DNA of 64,000 nucleotides from Marisa cornuarietis (lineage: Eukaryota > Mollusca > Gastropoda > Architaenioglossa > Ampullariidae). The first letter of the stretch is position 1. Every line of letters begins with the position of its first letter. Positions 41,660 to 52,084 of this stretch are shown one piece after another. The position numbers were made by a program, and so were the translations under genes. The DNA is taken from NCBI GenBank assembly GCA_004794655.1, contig SMMW01000524.1:248001-312000 (forward strand), given 5' to 3'. Below the pieces are notes generated by a model. That model did not search any database. It saw nothing but the letters and a program-made list of their open reading frames with translations, and had not been told where the DNA came from.

Positions 41660-43034
41660 AGATTTATCATCGTGTGGGATCAGAGGTGACATCAGCAAAG
41701 CTTCGAAGAAAATGACGATCTGCAAAAAAGTATTTCGAAAAACTCCCTCCAATGATTAGCTGCAAGAATTTAATTTAACATGATATAAAAATTTTAAGTA
41801 GTGTGAATCTACGTAACAATAAAAATAACAATACAACCTGCATGGTGATGTCTTTTACTGTCAGCGAGCAAATTGACCAAGGCAGCAGGAAATTGCATTA
41901 TAAATCTGATTAATATATGGTCATAGTCCACAGAAAAAAGCCAGTTGCTCATTGATGCAGTGTTGACATCACTATTTGTTGTATGAGCTTTCTCTCTTAG
42001 CTTTTGTCTTTCCAGAAATTACCTACAAGGCAGTAGGGCCCTTTTGCCTTAGCTGGAAGTGTGGCATTTTTGAAGAATGAACCTAGTTTTACCTCCCCGA
42101 ATGAGCGCATGACCATCTGGGCACCTTAGTCTATTGCTGGCCTTGATGCTGCAAATGTAAGGCTAAAATGATGTAGCATTTCTTTGCCGGCGGTTGAGAA
42201 CGTGGAAAAAGTGCAATTCAGGGCTAACCAGATTTATTTTGTGTCATTTCAAAAGCCAGTTCGTTTCTCACAATAAGCTAAACGTGCACTACTGTCTGCT
42301 GTTGTTACCATGAGCTCTTAGTCATAATCAATAGATAGTTGGGTTGATTGATGGATGAACATTCGTTTGTCTTTGTGTATAAGGGTCTTCAACTCTTGCT
42401 GCTCGGATGAGGAACTCTCGTGCTTTAACCTCATTCATACTTGTTTGCTTACTCTTTTTCCTCATCCTCACGAATTTTCACTTTTCACCAAAGATTAGTA
42501 TTTTTGTCCGTAAGACCTTCCCACTCAACAAAGACGTTTGTTACTGTGTCGCAATGGCCACAACAAAGCTCATGTTACTGTCATGTCACTCACATGATCT
42601 GCTCATTGACTTCTTGCAGCAGATGGCGGAGCTTTCGTAAAACTTCTGTGATTTGTCTATGTCTCTATCATCAGCCCGACCTTCCCGGCCCATTGGAGCG
42701 TTTTGTGCATATCAAGGTTTTGTTTTAAGATTATTCAGCCTCGCCAAAACTTTCCTTTTAGTTGGTGTTTGAACAGAGAGCTACCTTCAATATAACATCA
42801 CTAATACCTTTCGTCCTATCCTAGTATCGTCATAATAATCGTCCTCCACCTACTCTGAGCGAAGGCAATACGTTGTCGGCATGTTGGCAATAATGGAGAA
42901 CGAGAAACATATTTCTATGTCTTCGGCATCTACTCTTTCTGTGATCTTGCCACAAAGAGTGCTAATCACAATCTTTGTAACAACCAAAGAAAAAAAAATC
43001 TGCCCGCAATCCATCTTACCTTTGAGGAGACCAT
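37961..43034 (-). CDS. Gene B: diverged LDLa-ISG12/IFI27-like paralogue, possibly decaying
   Basis: Exons homologous to gene C: 43034-43020 (MVSSK, donor GTAAGA), a signal-peptide exon starting at 41719 (IVIFFEALLMSPLIP) with no usable donor found, 41083-40970 (LDLa), 38726-38570 and 38156-37961 (stop TAG). Phases of the last three exons match gene C. The LDLa has lost Cys3 (HHSIPSEW against DKCIPSKW) and gained a Cys in the calcium loop (DDCSDE). The ISG12 part keeps VAGGAVVVAAT and LGFGVAGIGAGT, but then reads LTPGPIPRTA with helix-breaking prolines, and the second hydrophobic segment is replaced by VEEDEEEN. The tail is Lys/Asp-rich. An open frame persists through the downstream exons, so it could be a functional diverged gene or a recent pseudogene. 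A (CA)n tract abuts the second exon. Confidence 0.6.
38800..40680. other. Extra sequence in gene B intron, absent from gene C
   Basis: The distance from the LDLa exon to the first ISG12 exon is about 2.2 kb in B and 0.5 kb in C, while flanking intron sequence (40680-40960 with 45900-46150) aligns. The extra 1.7 kb has no recognised protein; it could be an insertion in B or a deletion in C. Confidence 0.5.
41569..41657. repeat. (TG)n microsatellite next to gene B signal-peptide exon
   Basis: TG repeats with one GTGG interruption near 41594. On the coding minus strand this is (CA)n directly after codons for DDKSS. It occupies the place where gene C has its exon 2 donor. Confidence 0.96.
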
Positions 43035-43150
43035 AACGACGGCAACTGCATGTGACTGAAAAATGTGCTGACGTTTTATTGGTTTGTAAAAGATCGATAG
43101 ACCCGGTCAAATTTATAGACGATCATGTGACCTCACCACGTGTCTTGTGT
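43035..43150 (-). promoter_or_regulatory. Candidate promoter region of gene B
   Basis: A TATAAA-like box (about 43112-43117, minus strand) lies about 80 bp before the MVSSK start. TCATGTGA is at 43123-43130 and CCACGTG just beyond. Inferred from position. Confidence 0.42.
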
Positions 43151-43412
43151 GCATAAATATATCACTTGTGTAAGTACGAGCAGTTACTTTACGAGATAAT
43201 GATATATGGTTCACGTTTACCAGCTATCGAAGAGATATTGACAAAATGTAGGTAATCTATTAACTACCGTCTTACGCTCGACCCTTTACGAAAATTAATA
43301 TCCGCTTTCAAAGCACGCGATCAACACTGACCACGCACTCTACCGGCAGGTGGCAGGTTACTGGGTTGGATTAGCGAAGTAATTATGTTCAGCTGGGGCC
43401 AAACCACAAATT

Positions 43413-44050
43413 ATGCTGAGAGAAATATCTTTCACTAGTTCGTGGAACGTTCGAATATCACACCAGTGTGGCAAGGGAAAAGTTTTTCATGAGCTAGAAA
43501 TGTACCAGTGGGACTTTCTGGGATTGCCACAGGTTAGATGGCCAGGCTTTGGTGAGACAGAAGCTGACGAAGGCCACAGACTCTGCTACAGTTGGGGGGG
43601 GGGGAGTAAACAGGAGCACGGCACGAACTTTCTCGAACGCAGACAAGTGGTCGGAGCTGCCATCAACTGTACACCTATTTTCGGTAAGCTGATCTTGATT
43701 AGCATCTAAGCCTGACAATTTCTCCACTGTCCAAGTTTACAGTCCGATTTCCTCGCACGAAGAGAGTGAACTGGAAGACTTCTACGATCAGTTTGCAAAG
43801 GCTTTAAAGACGGGAAGGACAATCTAGTTGTACACTTTGACTGGAATGCCAAGGTCGACCCAGACGCTTACCAACAATGGCGAAGAACAACAGGTAAATC
43901 TGGCCTAGGAGAATCTATTCATGAAAGGAGTTGGCTCCTAGAGTCTCACCTCCACCAATGCCTTCAATTCCTACAAGAAATCCAGAACGGCTACTTATCG
44001 TTTCTCCAAATCATTCGGATCACGACCAACTCAATTTTAATAAAATAAAG
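43413..44050 (+). pseudogene. RTE-like LINE endonuclease domain fragment, frameshifted
   Basis: Fragments in different frames match the start of an RTE-type apurinic-like endonuclease: SSWNVRISHQCGKG, WDFLGLPQVRWPGFGE, EADEGHRL, then VQVYSPISSHEESELEDFYD and DWNAKVDPDAYQQW. The metal-ligand Glu of the usual SEVRW motif is Gln here. Stops and frame changes show it is dead. It lies just upstream of gene B and may have arrived during or after the B/C duplication. Confidence 0.75.
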
Positions 44051-44849
44051 TCTTGGGTTTCGTTGAAAAAAAGCTTTTGTGTCTTTAGTGGTGTCTTTCT
44101 TACTCACATGCATTGCTCCGATCGTTCCTGACTGAGTATGGGACAGTATCGCTTCTACAACTACTGTGACGAACAAAAGGTACACAAAATGAATTATTCG
44201 AAACACTAACAGGTGCACATTCAAGGTTTACCCGCAAAGTTCGTTATAGGTTATCAGAAATCACTAAGAACCGATTCATACAGGAATCTTATCATAAAGA
44301 ATCTCAATCTCAAACTATATTTTGCCTCAGTAGCCAAATATCTGTGCTACTATGTCTATCTATTATCTGTCTAAAATAGATTTATGTTATTCTCTTTGGC
44401 AAATTTTCTCAAAAATGAAAAACAAAAGACACTAACTAACCGTTGGGTGATGATTTTCCTTTACTATAGCATTATGATTAGAGAAATGGAACAACAAAAC
44501 ATCATAGTCAATTAAAAAATCATGTCAACACTAATACACAGCTAAAATACACTAATACACAGCTAAACAGAGATAAGTGTGAGCGTACAGTTATGTCGGT
44601 ACTAACGAAAGCCTGCATGAAAATAGATACTCAGCCAATAGTTAAAAGAATACATTAGAACTAAACTATAACTGATTAGAGGATAGCGAAAATGTACATT
44701 AATTTCGAAAAATCATTCTGCCTCAGTGCACGAGGCAACAGAGACCGAGCGCTAATACATTGCTAAGTAGCGGGATTACTCGTGCGCTAAAGCTAATACA
44801 CGGAAGTGAGCAGCGTCCCACGAAGACTCTTGATGTCTTGACGAGACTT

Positions 44850-47800
44850 TTAGCGGCTGTCTTTGTCCTCGTCCTCGGGCTTGTCCGCGTTCTCATCCTC
44901 GTCCTCGGGCTTGTCCTTGTCATTGTTTTTGTTGTCATTTGAGACCTTGTCGCAGACAGCTTTGCCGACTCCTGCCCCAACTCCTCCAACGGCAGCGGTT
45001 TGGGCTAGAGTTAGCGCCCCTGTAGCTCCAACTGCTTGGAGAGTAGACACGACCCCCATTCCCACTCTGTGAAATCATAGTATACATGGAAACATTGCAT
45101 CATTAAATTATATTCTGTACTGTGGTCAAACACCGTTAAAAAGATTCACATGAACCTTTGTGTACGTTTATCCCTTAATACTTCTGTTCTACTTCCGCCT
45201 TAATGGCGGGGAAAAGTCGTTTTACAAAATAACGGCATTTACTTATTTAATATGCATGGCAAGGAGATTCTTTTTGCACTATCAAACAAAATGCCTTAAA
45301 ATTGAAAATGGCTTACAATACGTCTAGTATAAAAACATTTCCAACTGCTAAAAAGCTCTTTCTATCTTCGTGGTCTCTTTGTTTCTTCTTTTCTTTGACA
45401 TTCTTTCTTCGACTCTCATTTTTTTCCAGAATATAACTGCTACAGTCTTAATTTTCATCATGCTCCAGAGCTATTAAAGGAACAGTTTGTGAGTTACTAC
45501 TATACCAAGCATACCCAGTAACCTACCCTGTTGTAGCAGCGGTGGACATCGCTCCTGCTGCCACAGTCCCGGCACCGATGCCTGCGGTTCCAAAGCCGAG
45601 AGCTGCAACCGCCACCGGAGCGGCTGCGACAGCCAGAGCCCCTCCTGCCACAATGGCACCAGCCTTCCACCACCAGGAACCTGTGAACAACATTCCATCT
45701 TACATCTCAACGTTCGTCTTTACGACGTGACCCAATAATATTTGGTATTCTAATAATTTCCTGCACACTTTCTCATAATAGTGTGACTGAATGTAGACTT
45801 CGTGCACGCTGCCTCAAACCTAAAACAAGTAACCAGTGCTATAGCTTTGTGGCTGCGAAATAGTACAACTTGGTCCACCAAGATTTAAGACTGCGGTCAT
45901 CCCTCTCCTTTTGCACCTTCCACCTTCCCTAAGAAATTAGGTATCCATTTTCTGGCTCTCAGCAAGAGTTTTCCAGTCACAGGTCTGGAAAAGCCTTACA
46001 CTGAGAACTTCTGCATTGTATCAGTTGATCAAGGAACCCATGACGAAATGTAAACTATTCTGAACTGATGACTTCGCATATGTTCAAGAGAAAGAAAACA
46101 GGAAATAAGAAGGAGGATGAACAAGAAAATTTGTTATTGAACTCTTCCAAGACTTGAGACTTGCAGATACTAAGTTCCTACAAGACTTGAGACTCACTGT
46201 TACTTACCACATTCCTTCTCATCACTTTTGTCGGCACAGTCAGCCATACCGTCGCACTTCCACTTAGATGGGATGCACTTATCGACAGTTACACATTTGA
46301 ATTCATCGTGTGCACCTGACTGTAGTGTGAGAAAATATTGCATTCGTATAGCACATATCTCATTCCTTTAAGCGTTCTTAAGTGCCTGCTATGTAATGGA
46401 GTGTAACACATCGGATGAATCAGATCTTAATAGATATACTTAGACGTGTATTCAACACCCCGATACTGCCCGGGGCATTAAATAAAGACCCCATGATAAA
46501 AAACGCAGTATCAAATTAAAGCAAAAATCATGCGTAAGTCTGTTACTCTTTTTGACGCTTAATAATGTATCTTAATTAATCGATATGAAACTAAAACATT
46601 GAGTAAAAAAGGCCGACACACGTCTACAGACGAGTTTAGTTACTAATCGTAGTTGAATTTTTCTTTTAAAGAATGATATAAGCCATCCGTTTATGAGAGA
46701 CGAGGTAAAGCTTTCGCCACTGACATGGTTGACAGTACAGAATCCGTGACGTCACTAAAGTACATAACTATTTTATATTCACATAGCTCTCCAAGCCAAA
46801 CAGGTCTTGAAGTGGTTGTCCTGATTCAGCAAAAGAAACCACTTCTTTCCTTCTTCGTGTATATAATAGTGAAAGAGATCTAATAATAAATGCATGGAGC
46901 GGCGACACATATATATATATATATCACTTTATTTTTATCAACATATATTGGTAAATGTTCTAAAATTGTGGGGAGCTAGGGGTAAATATATTCTACCACA
47001 ACGTGCGACTAGAGGCGGGGTTGGTGAGATAAGAAGTGGCAAGATAAAGAGTTGAGATTGAATAAAATATGTGTATCTAGAAATATCTATATTTTACACG
47101 TATCATATTCACCATCGGGATGACTATAACCATGTGTGATCACAGGTGATGTCAGTAAGAACACAAGGAAAACGACCATCTGCAAACAAAATACTTTAAT
47201 GTCATTCTTCCAATGATTATCGACAGCAGTTCATCAAGCTCGGAAAATTTAAGGAGACATGAAATCGTCCTAAGATAAGAAAATACTTTAATGGCAAAGT
47301 GTTCGAGGCTTAAAAAAAACTATCATACTGACCAAGGCATTTTAAAGCGTTTGTATTTTTGAAACGTTGATTTAAATAAATAACTTCAACTGTTGTTTAA
47401 CACTTTCAAAAGGAAAATATTGTCTTTTCTTCTCTGTTGTATCAGTGACTTATTATTACTTTTGCGTGTTAATATAAACATTGTATATTTTTAACCTAAA
47501 ACAGTGTACTTGTATTAATAACAGTTTATTGGTGTAGACATTTAAATGCCATTTAATTGTAACAATGCGATATAATACCAATGTATCAACCTCATATAAC
47601 CGGTGCTTAGTACTTTTATTTGAACAATTGATAAGTTGCCTACGCAGACTCGCTCCAGACCAGTAAAGGCAGTAAGCCTGTAATGTAAGTCATCAAGTTA
47701 AACGTTAAGCCGTGTTTAGGCGACCGCCATGGCGACGGGGCTACACTGGCTACCACGCTGACCTCGACTTTCATGTCGGCGGGTATAGTCCTACTGCTGA

Positions 47801-48250
47801 TAAGACAGACCTGGTGGCCTGTTGTTATAGCCAAGCGTGAGCAGGACCCCGCCACTCACAGGAGATGACGTCAAGAGTGAGATTTGCTCTTTGACATCAG
47901 GAGGCAGGTGGCAGACGAGGGGGGCTGGGTGCCAGGCCCTGACAGCTCAGCCCCAGGTGTCTCCGACACCCTAGCAACTCACCTCTGTGTTTCATACACC
48001 GTGGCAACTCACCTCTGTGTTTCATACACCGTGGCAACTCACCTCTGTGTTTCATACACCGTGGCAACTCACCTCTGTGTTTCATACACCGTGGCAACTC
48101 ACCTCTGTGTTTCATACACCGTGGCAACTCACCTCTGTGTTTCATACACCGTGGCAACTCACCTCTGTGTTTCATACACCGTGGCAACTCACCTCTGTGT
48201 TTCATAAGTCATGATAACACTACCGTGTGCGCTATACACGAGCAACTTAC

Positions 48251-48322
<72 letters not shown>

Positions 48323-48530
48323 CTGACATAATAAAGACCAACACTTGACAAGAAAGATCATGTGACACGTAATACGAGCTTCATCGTTGTCATACTGATT
48401 CCCTCATGTCAAATTTGAGCCTTTGTTTACCTAAGGTATAACTGTTGTCTTGGCTATATTTATGTTTTCTTATGATCGATACGACAAAGAAATATGTTCT
48501 CCATATCCGTCTTACCTGTACAGATGCCAT
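44850..48530 (-). CDS. Gene C: LDLa-ISG12/IFI27-like membrane protein
   Basis: Five exons give 191 aa: 48530-48516 (MASVQ, donor GTAAGA), 47179-47098 ([17 protein letters not shown] plus ten residues), 46315-46208 (LDLa), 45680-45527, 45066-44850. Splice phases agree throughout. The exon 2/3 junction makes a Cys codon (T|GT), giving an LDLa module with all six cysteines, [10 protein letters not shown] and the calcium-site DCADKSDE; the LDLa exon is phase 1-1, as is usual for this module. The next exons encode the Gly/Ala-rich ISG12 domain ([52 protein letters not shown]), followed by an acidic tail with DKPEDEDE twice. ISG12/IFI27 proteins of vertebrates are small interferon-induced membrane proteins linked to apoptosis and antiviral defence; a role here is inference. 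A secreted-side LDLa on an ISG12 core is an unusual architecture. The weakest point is donor ACGT|GTAAAA of exon 2. Confidence 0.82.
47974..48206 (-). repeat. 30-bp tandem repeat, eight copies, each carrying a consensus 5' splice site
   Basis: The + strand unit CAACTCACCTCTGTGTTTCA plus CTTACACC-type spacer (in fact ATACACCGTGG) recurs exactly every 30 bp from 47975 to 48185. On the minus strand each copy reads CAGAG|GTGAGTTG, a near-perfect metazoan donor. The array lies in intron 1 of gene C, 310-540 bp downstream of its real donor. Both strands stay open across the array because 30 is a multiple of 3, so the long open frames here are not evidence of coding. Confidence 0.93.
48252..48319. 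repeat. (AC)n microsatellite in gene C intron 1
   Basis: About 34 perfect AC dinucleotides, directly beside the 30-bp donor-like array. Confidence 0.97.
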
Positions 48531-48660
48531 GTTGTCAACCAGTTGAAGATCTGTCACAGAGATCAGCGCAGGCCCACGTACACCGGCGTTCTGAGCCTCC
48601 CTGGAAAGTTCGTTACTGTTTGAAGGTAACACTTATCACGTGGTTTGTGAGCGAGATTAC
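48531..48660 (-). promoter_or_regulatory. Candidate promoter region of gene C
   Basis: TCACGTGG (48636-48643) lies 106 bp upstream of the MASVQ start, matching the E-box position in A and B. No TATA box is seen. Confidence 0.38.
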
Positions 48661-48699
48661 CATTGGTTCCCACACGAACGTCTCCTTGTAAGGAAAACG

Positions 48700-50430
48700 A
48701 AAGAAGAAGTGAGGGCTTAGTGCAGTTCTATTCAAAGAATATTATCTACAAGGCTTAATTTCGACCTGGCTGTAATGTTACGCAGTGATATATCGACAAT
48801 ACGACTGGATACACTGAGAACTGCTATAGTCGCCTTATCCACAAAAATGTCTCATTAAATCCTTTCCATTTATAAAGCGAATGTCTCCAACGATCTTGGT
48901 AATAGTTCTGAACTACCTGTTACATCTAAATAAGTCAGACAGTACGAAGTCGGCCTTTGATACATCGTATTATGCTAAAATAATTCGGTGCATTATTAGC
49001 TAAAATGATACAAAATATTTTTTTATTTTAATTTTTTTTAAATTTGAAATAGTAAAGCCAGGAGGTTTTAAACAGCGCATGTTGATTTAGAAAGTTATTA
49101 CAGTCACTCAGAAACAGTGCAACAGAAACCTAAGAAAACATTTGGTCAAGAACTAGACACAACGTGTGAAACACCCATATCAAAGACGAAAGAATGCAGA
49201 CAAAGAATGTTCCCATAAACTTGGCGAGAAGCTCTATGGGTACAACTTTGGACTGACTGGAGGAAATTTGTTCTTCCCTTCAGTCAGTACATGTAGTTTT
49301 TTGGCCACTAGTTGCATCCCATAGTCATATTGTGTAAAGTCAGTCTTAAATAAGTATTGTTTTAAAATAAATTCAATTGGTTCTAAACATTTTTTTATTG
49401 TTTCCATAGTGAAACCTAATGTTTTAAGTACGGCTATAGACTATGCATCATGATTTAGACTGCAGACTGTTGGAACTGAATTATTAGGACCAGATATATT
49501 TACGGTTTAAAAGTCGAATTCTTATTTTGGGGCGATGTTATTGCATGGGTTAGAAATAGCACATAGAGAGGGCGCTGTCTCTTACTTAGTCACTATAGCA
49601 ACGAAACAGTCAGGCACCAGACTAGTGTTGGGTCGAGTTGTACGCACTTAGTTATAGATTATCGGGACTACTTACAGTGACCTTCGGTCTCTCTGTAACC
49701 GACAGACAATGTTAGAAGGCACCACACTTATACCCGATGATATGCATGTCTTCACAGCAGAGTTCTGCCAGCTCCCCGCCAGGTGCTCGATTTTGACAGC
49801 ACGTATGCAGGACCAACAGTAAGAGACTTTCCTGAATCCTTTCAGCCATACATCTGAAGAAAGCTGATGTGTTTAAATGAAAGTGAATGTATATTTATTG
49901 TGATTGGGAGTGGTCTGGACTGTGAATGTATATGGTTGGGTCTGGTTGGTGATGATATCTGTGGCAGATGTAAATGTGGGGTGGTTTTGCTGGTTGTTGA
50001 TGTAGTGGTAAGCAGCTGTTTTTATTTATTGTTATTTACAACTGTGAGGGCTACTTCTTACTTGCCGTATGTGACAAATAAAGTTGTATTGAAACAGCGA
50101 TATCGACTCAACCTGGGTAGAGCAGCGAGATTCGTGGTAAGACTGAACAGATGTTGAACAAAACTATTTTTTCGCAATCTCTCCAACAGCTCATTTAGTA
50201 ATCTACAGCCTGCTGTGTACCCCTTGTTAATCGAAACTTGTTAGTGTTTATTATAATGGCACTGTCTCTGTCTGTGTGTATGAGTGCGTGTGTACGTGTG
50301 CGCATGTGTGTATGTGTGATAGAGAGAGAGAGAGAGAGAAAGGGAATGGAGAAACAGAAATCATATAAAAGACAGAGTGGATAGGAGGTTATAATTATGA
50401 GTGAAAAAGAGACAATTTGTCAGAAGAGTG
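48700..50430. other. No gene recognised
   Basis: AT-rich sequence at 49015-49060 and a G/T-rich stretch at 49880-50090 ending AATAAAGTTGTATTG, a polyadenylation-like signal with no linked gene. Confidence 0.45.
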
Positions 50431-50439
50431 GAGACAGAC

Positions 50440-51310
50440 AGACTTTCGGTCCAACAGTGTCTATCAGGGATCAGAGTTACAGCCCCTGACTAGTTAACAG
50501 TGTGTAGTGTGTTGAAAGCGAAAAAAGCGTGTGACTTATTAAAGAATGTTAGGAATGGAGTTAGCCCCCTTGTTTGTTTTAAGCAGCAGTGGTAGTGGCC
50601 CCTGAATGTACGTTTGGTGTATGGTTTAGAACTCGTGACGTAAAATGAAAAATGACGTGGAATGTCGTCTGCGGAGAGTGTGGGAGAACGCGCGGTTGGA
50701 GAAGGAAGAAAAAGAGGTCGTCTGCGTGGTGTACGGGTGTGTGTGAATTATTGGGGGAAAAGAAGATAAGAAAAAAAGGTATGTATCATGGATATCAAGT
50801 TGTGCCAGTCTTTAAGGAGTAATACAGATCCCCAGTTGCTGTGTGTTCTACTGGGTGGATTCTGTTAAACGGAGTATTGCTGTGTGTTTTGAGAGATCCC
50901 CAGTTGCTGTGTGTTCTGCTGGAGGATTCTGTTAAACGGAGTATTGCTATGAGCGTTGAGAGATTTCCCATTCTGATAACCTGTTGGAGAACTGTTTGTT
51001 GTGAACATTGGGAGAGAGCTTAACTAATAGAAAGAAGAGTTGTTTAGCGACGATTGATTTAGAGATATTTATGTTATTGAAATGGATTATGTAGACAATA
51101 ATTAGTTGTGAGATATGTTGATGTGAAATTGTTTGAAATAGAGTGGGAAAAGTATTAGGAATTTTTTTAATTGTGCAGCTACCCTATAAATACAAGTTAG
51201 AACCCCTCTGTATTTTGTAGCGTGAAAGAGCACGTGAGGAACGCCGTGTGTGTTGTATGTGACCTGTCTGCGCGTTGTGGTGTTCCTGGCATTGTCATAG
51301 TGACGTGCAG
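50440..51310 (-). repeat. Dispersed repeat, copy 2, inverted relative to 32.2-33.6 kb
   Basis: Contains CCCCAGTTGCTGTGTGTTCT twice (50831 and 50896), the reverse complement of the 66-bp unit at 32.7 kb, here in two copies. Flanking blocks also match inverted. Confidence 0.7.
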
Positions 51311-52084
51311 GAAGATGTTACAGCATTGTCCCACACAAAGTTACTCACAAAGACGTGATTTTCTTGTGCCATGGCACTGAGAGCACTTTATTACAACCAC
51401 GTCAATCACAGAGACCGCGAGAAGCAAGTCAACTGACTCGCAGACAAGGCTTTGAAGCGGCAAGGTCTCTCTCTCTCTCTCTATTTTTCTCGGTGTGTGA
51501 GAGAGAGAGATGAGTGCTCTTATTACCATGAGCGGTAGACATGTCTTTACTTGAAGCATGACCGTGAATATAGGAAACAATTGAGAAGATTCAGAGGGAG
51601 CTACACTTTCGTGGTGACGTCACCCTTCTGTGGTTCAGACGTGGAAAGTCAGAGGGTCACGACCTCAACACGTGCAATGGCCTCACTTACTCCTTTCTCA
51701 ATAAATCGACCAAATGTCAGGAGTGTCTCATTTTCGACGAAGAGTAATGTTGTTTTTTTTTTTTTTGTTTGCCTATTTTGTGTCACACTTTGAGGCACGT
51801 TCTCGAGATAAAACTAGCAGTCATCTGCAAAGCGTCCACGGGTCCGTACAGCTTGTTGTTGAGGGGGATCGGTGACGGCCAGACCGTCAGTTCGTGGATG
51901 AGCCTATATTCCTGCAGGATGGACTGTTTCAGTGTTCTTTAGCGTATCGGTTTCCGAGCAACAACACGCTACTCTTACTAATACAGAACAGCAGCAGACA
52001 GAACCAGATGGCGGTCCCTAGCAGTCGCCACACGGTCCAGACGAAACAATGAGGACTAATGATGAACAGCGTGTAGATCAGACT

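Noticed and set aside
41716..41719. Loss of the start codon in gene B, because ATG of gene C exon 2 is ATC in B
   Set aside because: Both genes have an upstream five-codon exon (MVSSK, MASVQ) in phase 0, so the start does not depend on this codon.
41540..41752. Thr-His repeat protein with a hydrophobic start
   Set aside because: The first half is the gene B signal-peptide exon and the repeat is a CA microsatellite read through.
43413..43709. 98-codon frame as an independent gene
   Set aside because: It is the start of a dead RTE-type endonuclease that continues in other frames.
47884..48214. Repeated short peptides such as [10 protein letters not shown] and [10 protein letters not shown]
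   Set aside because: Products of the 30-bp tandem array, with matching frames on both strands.
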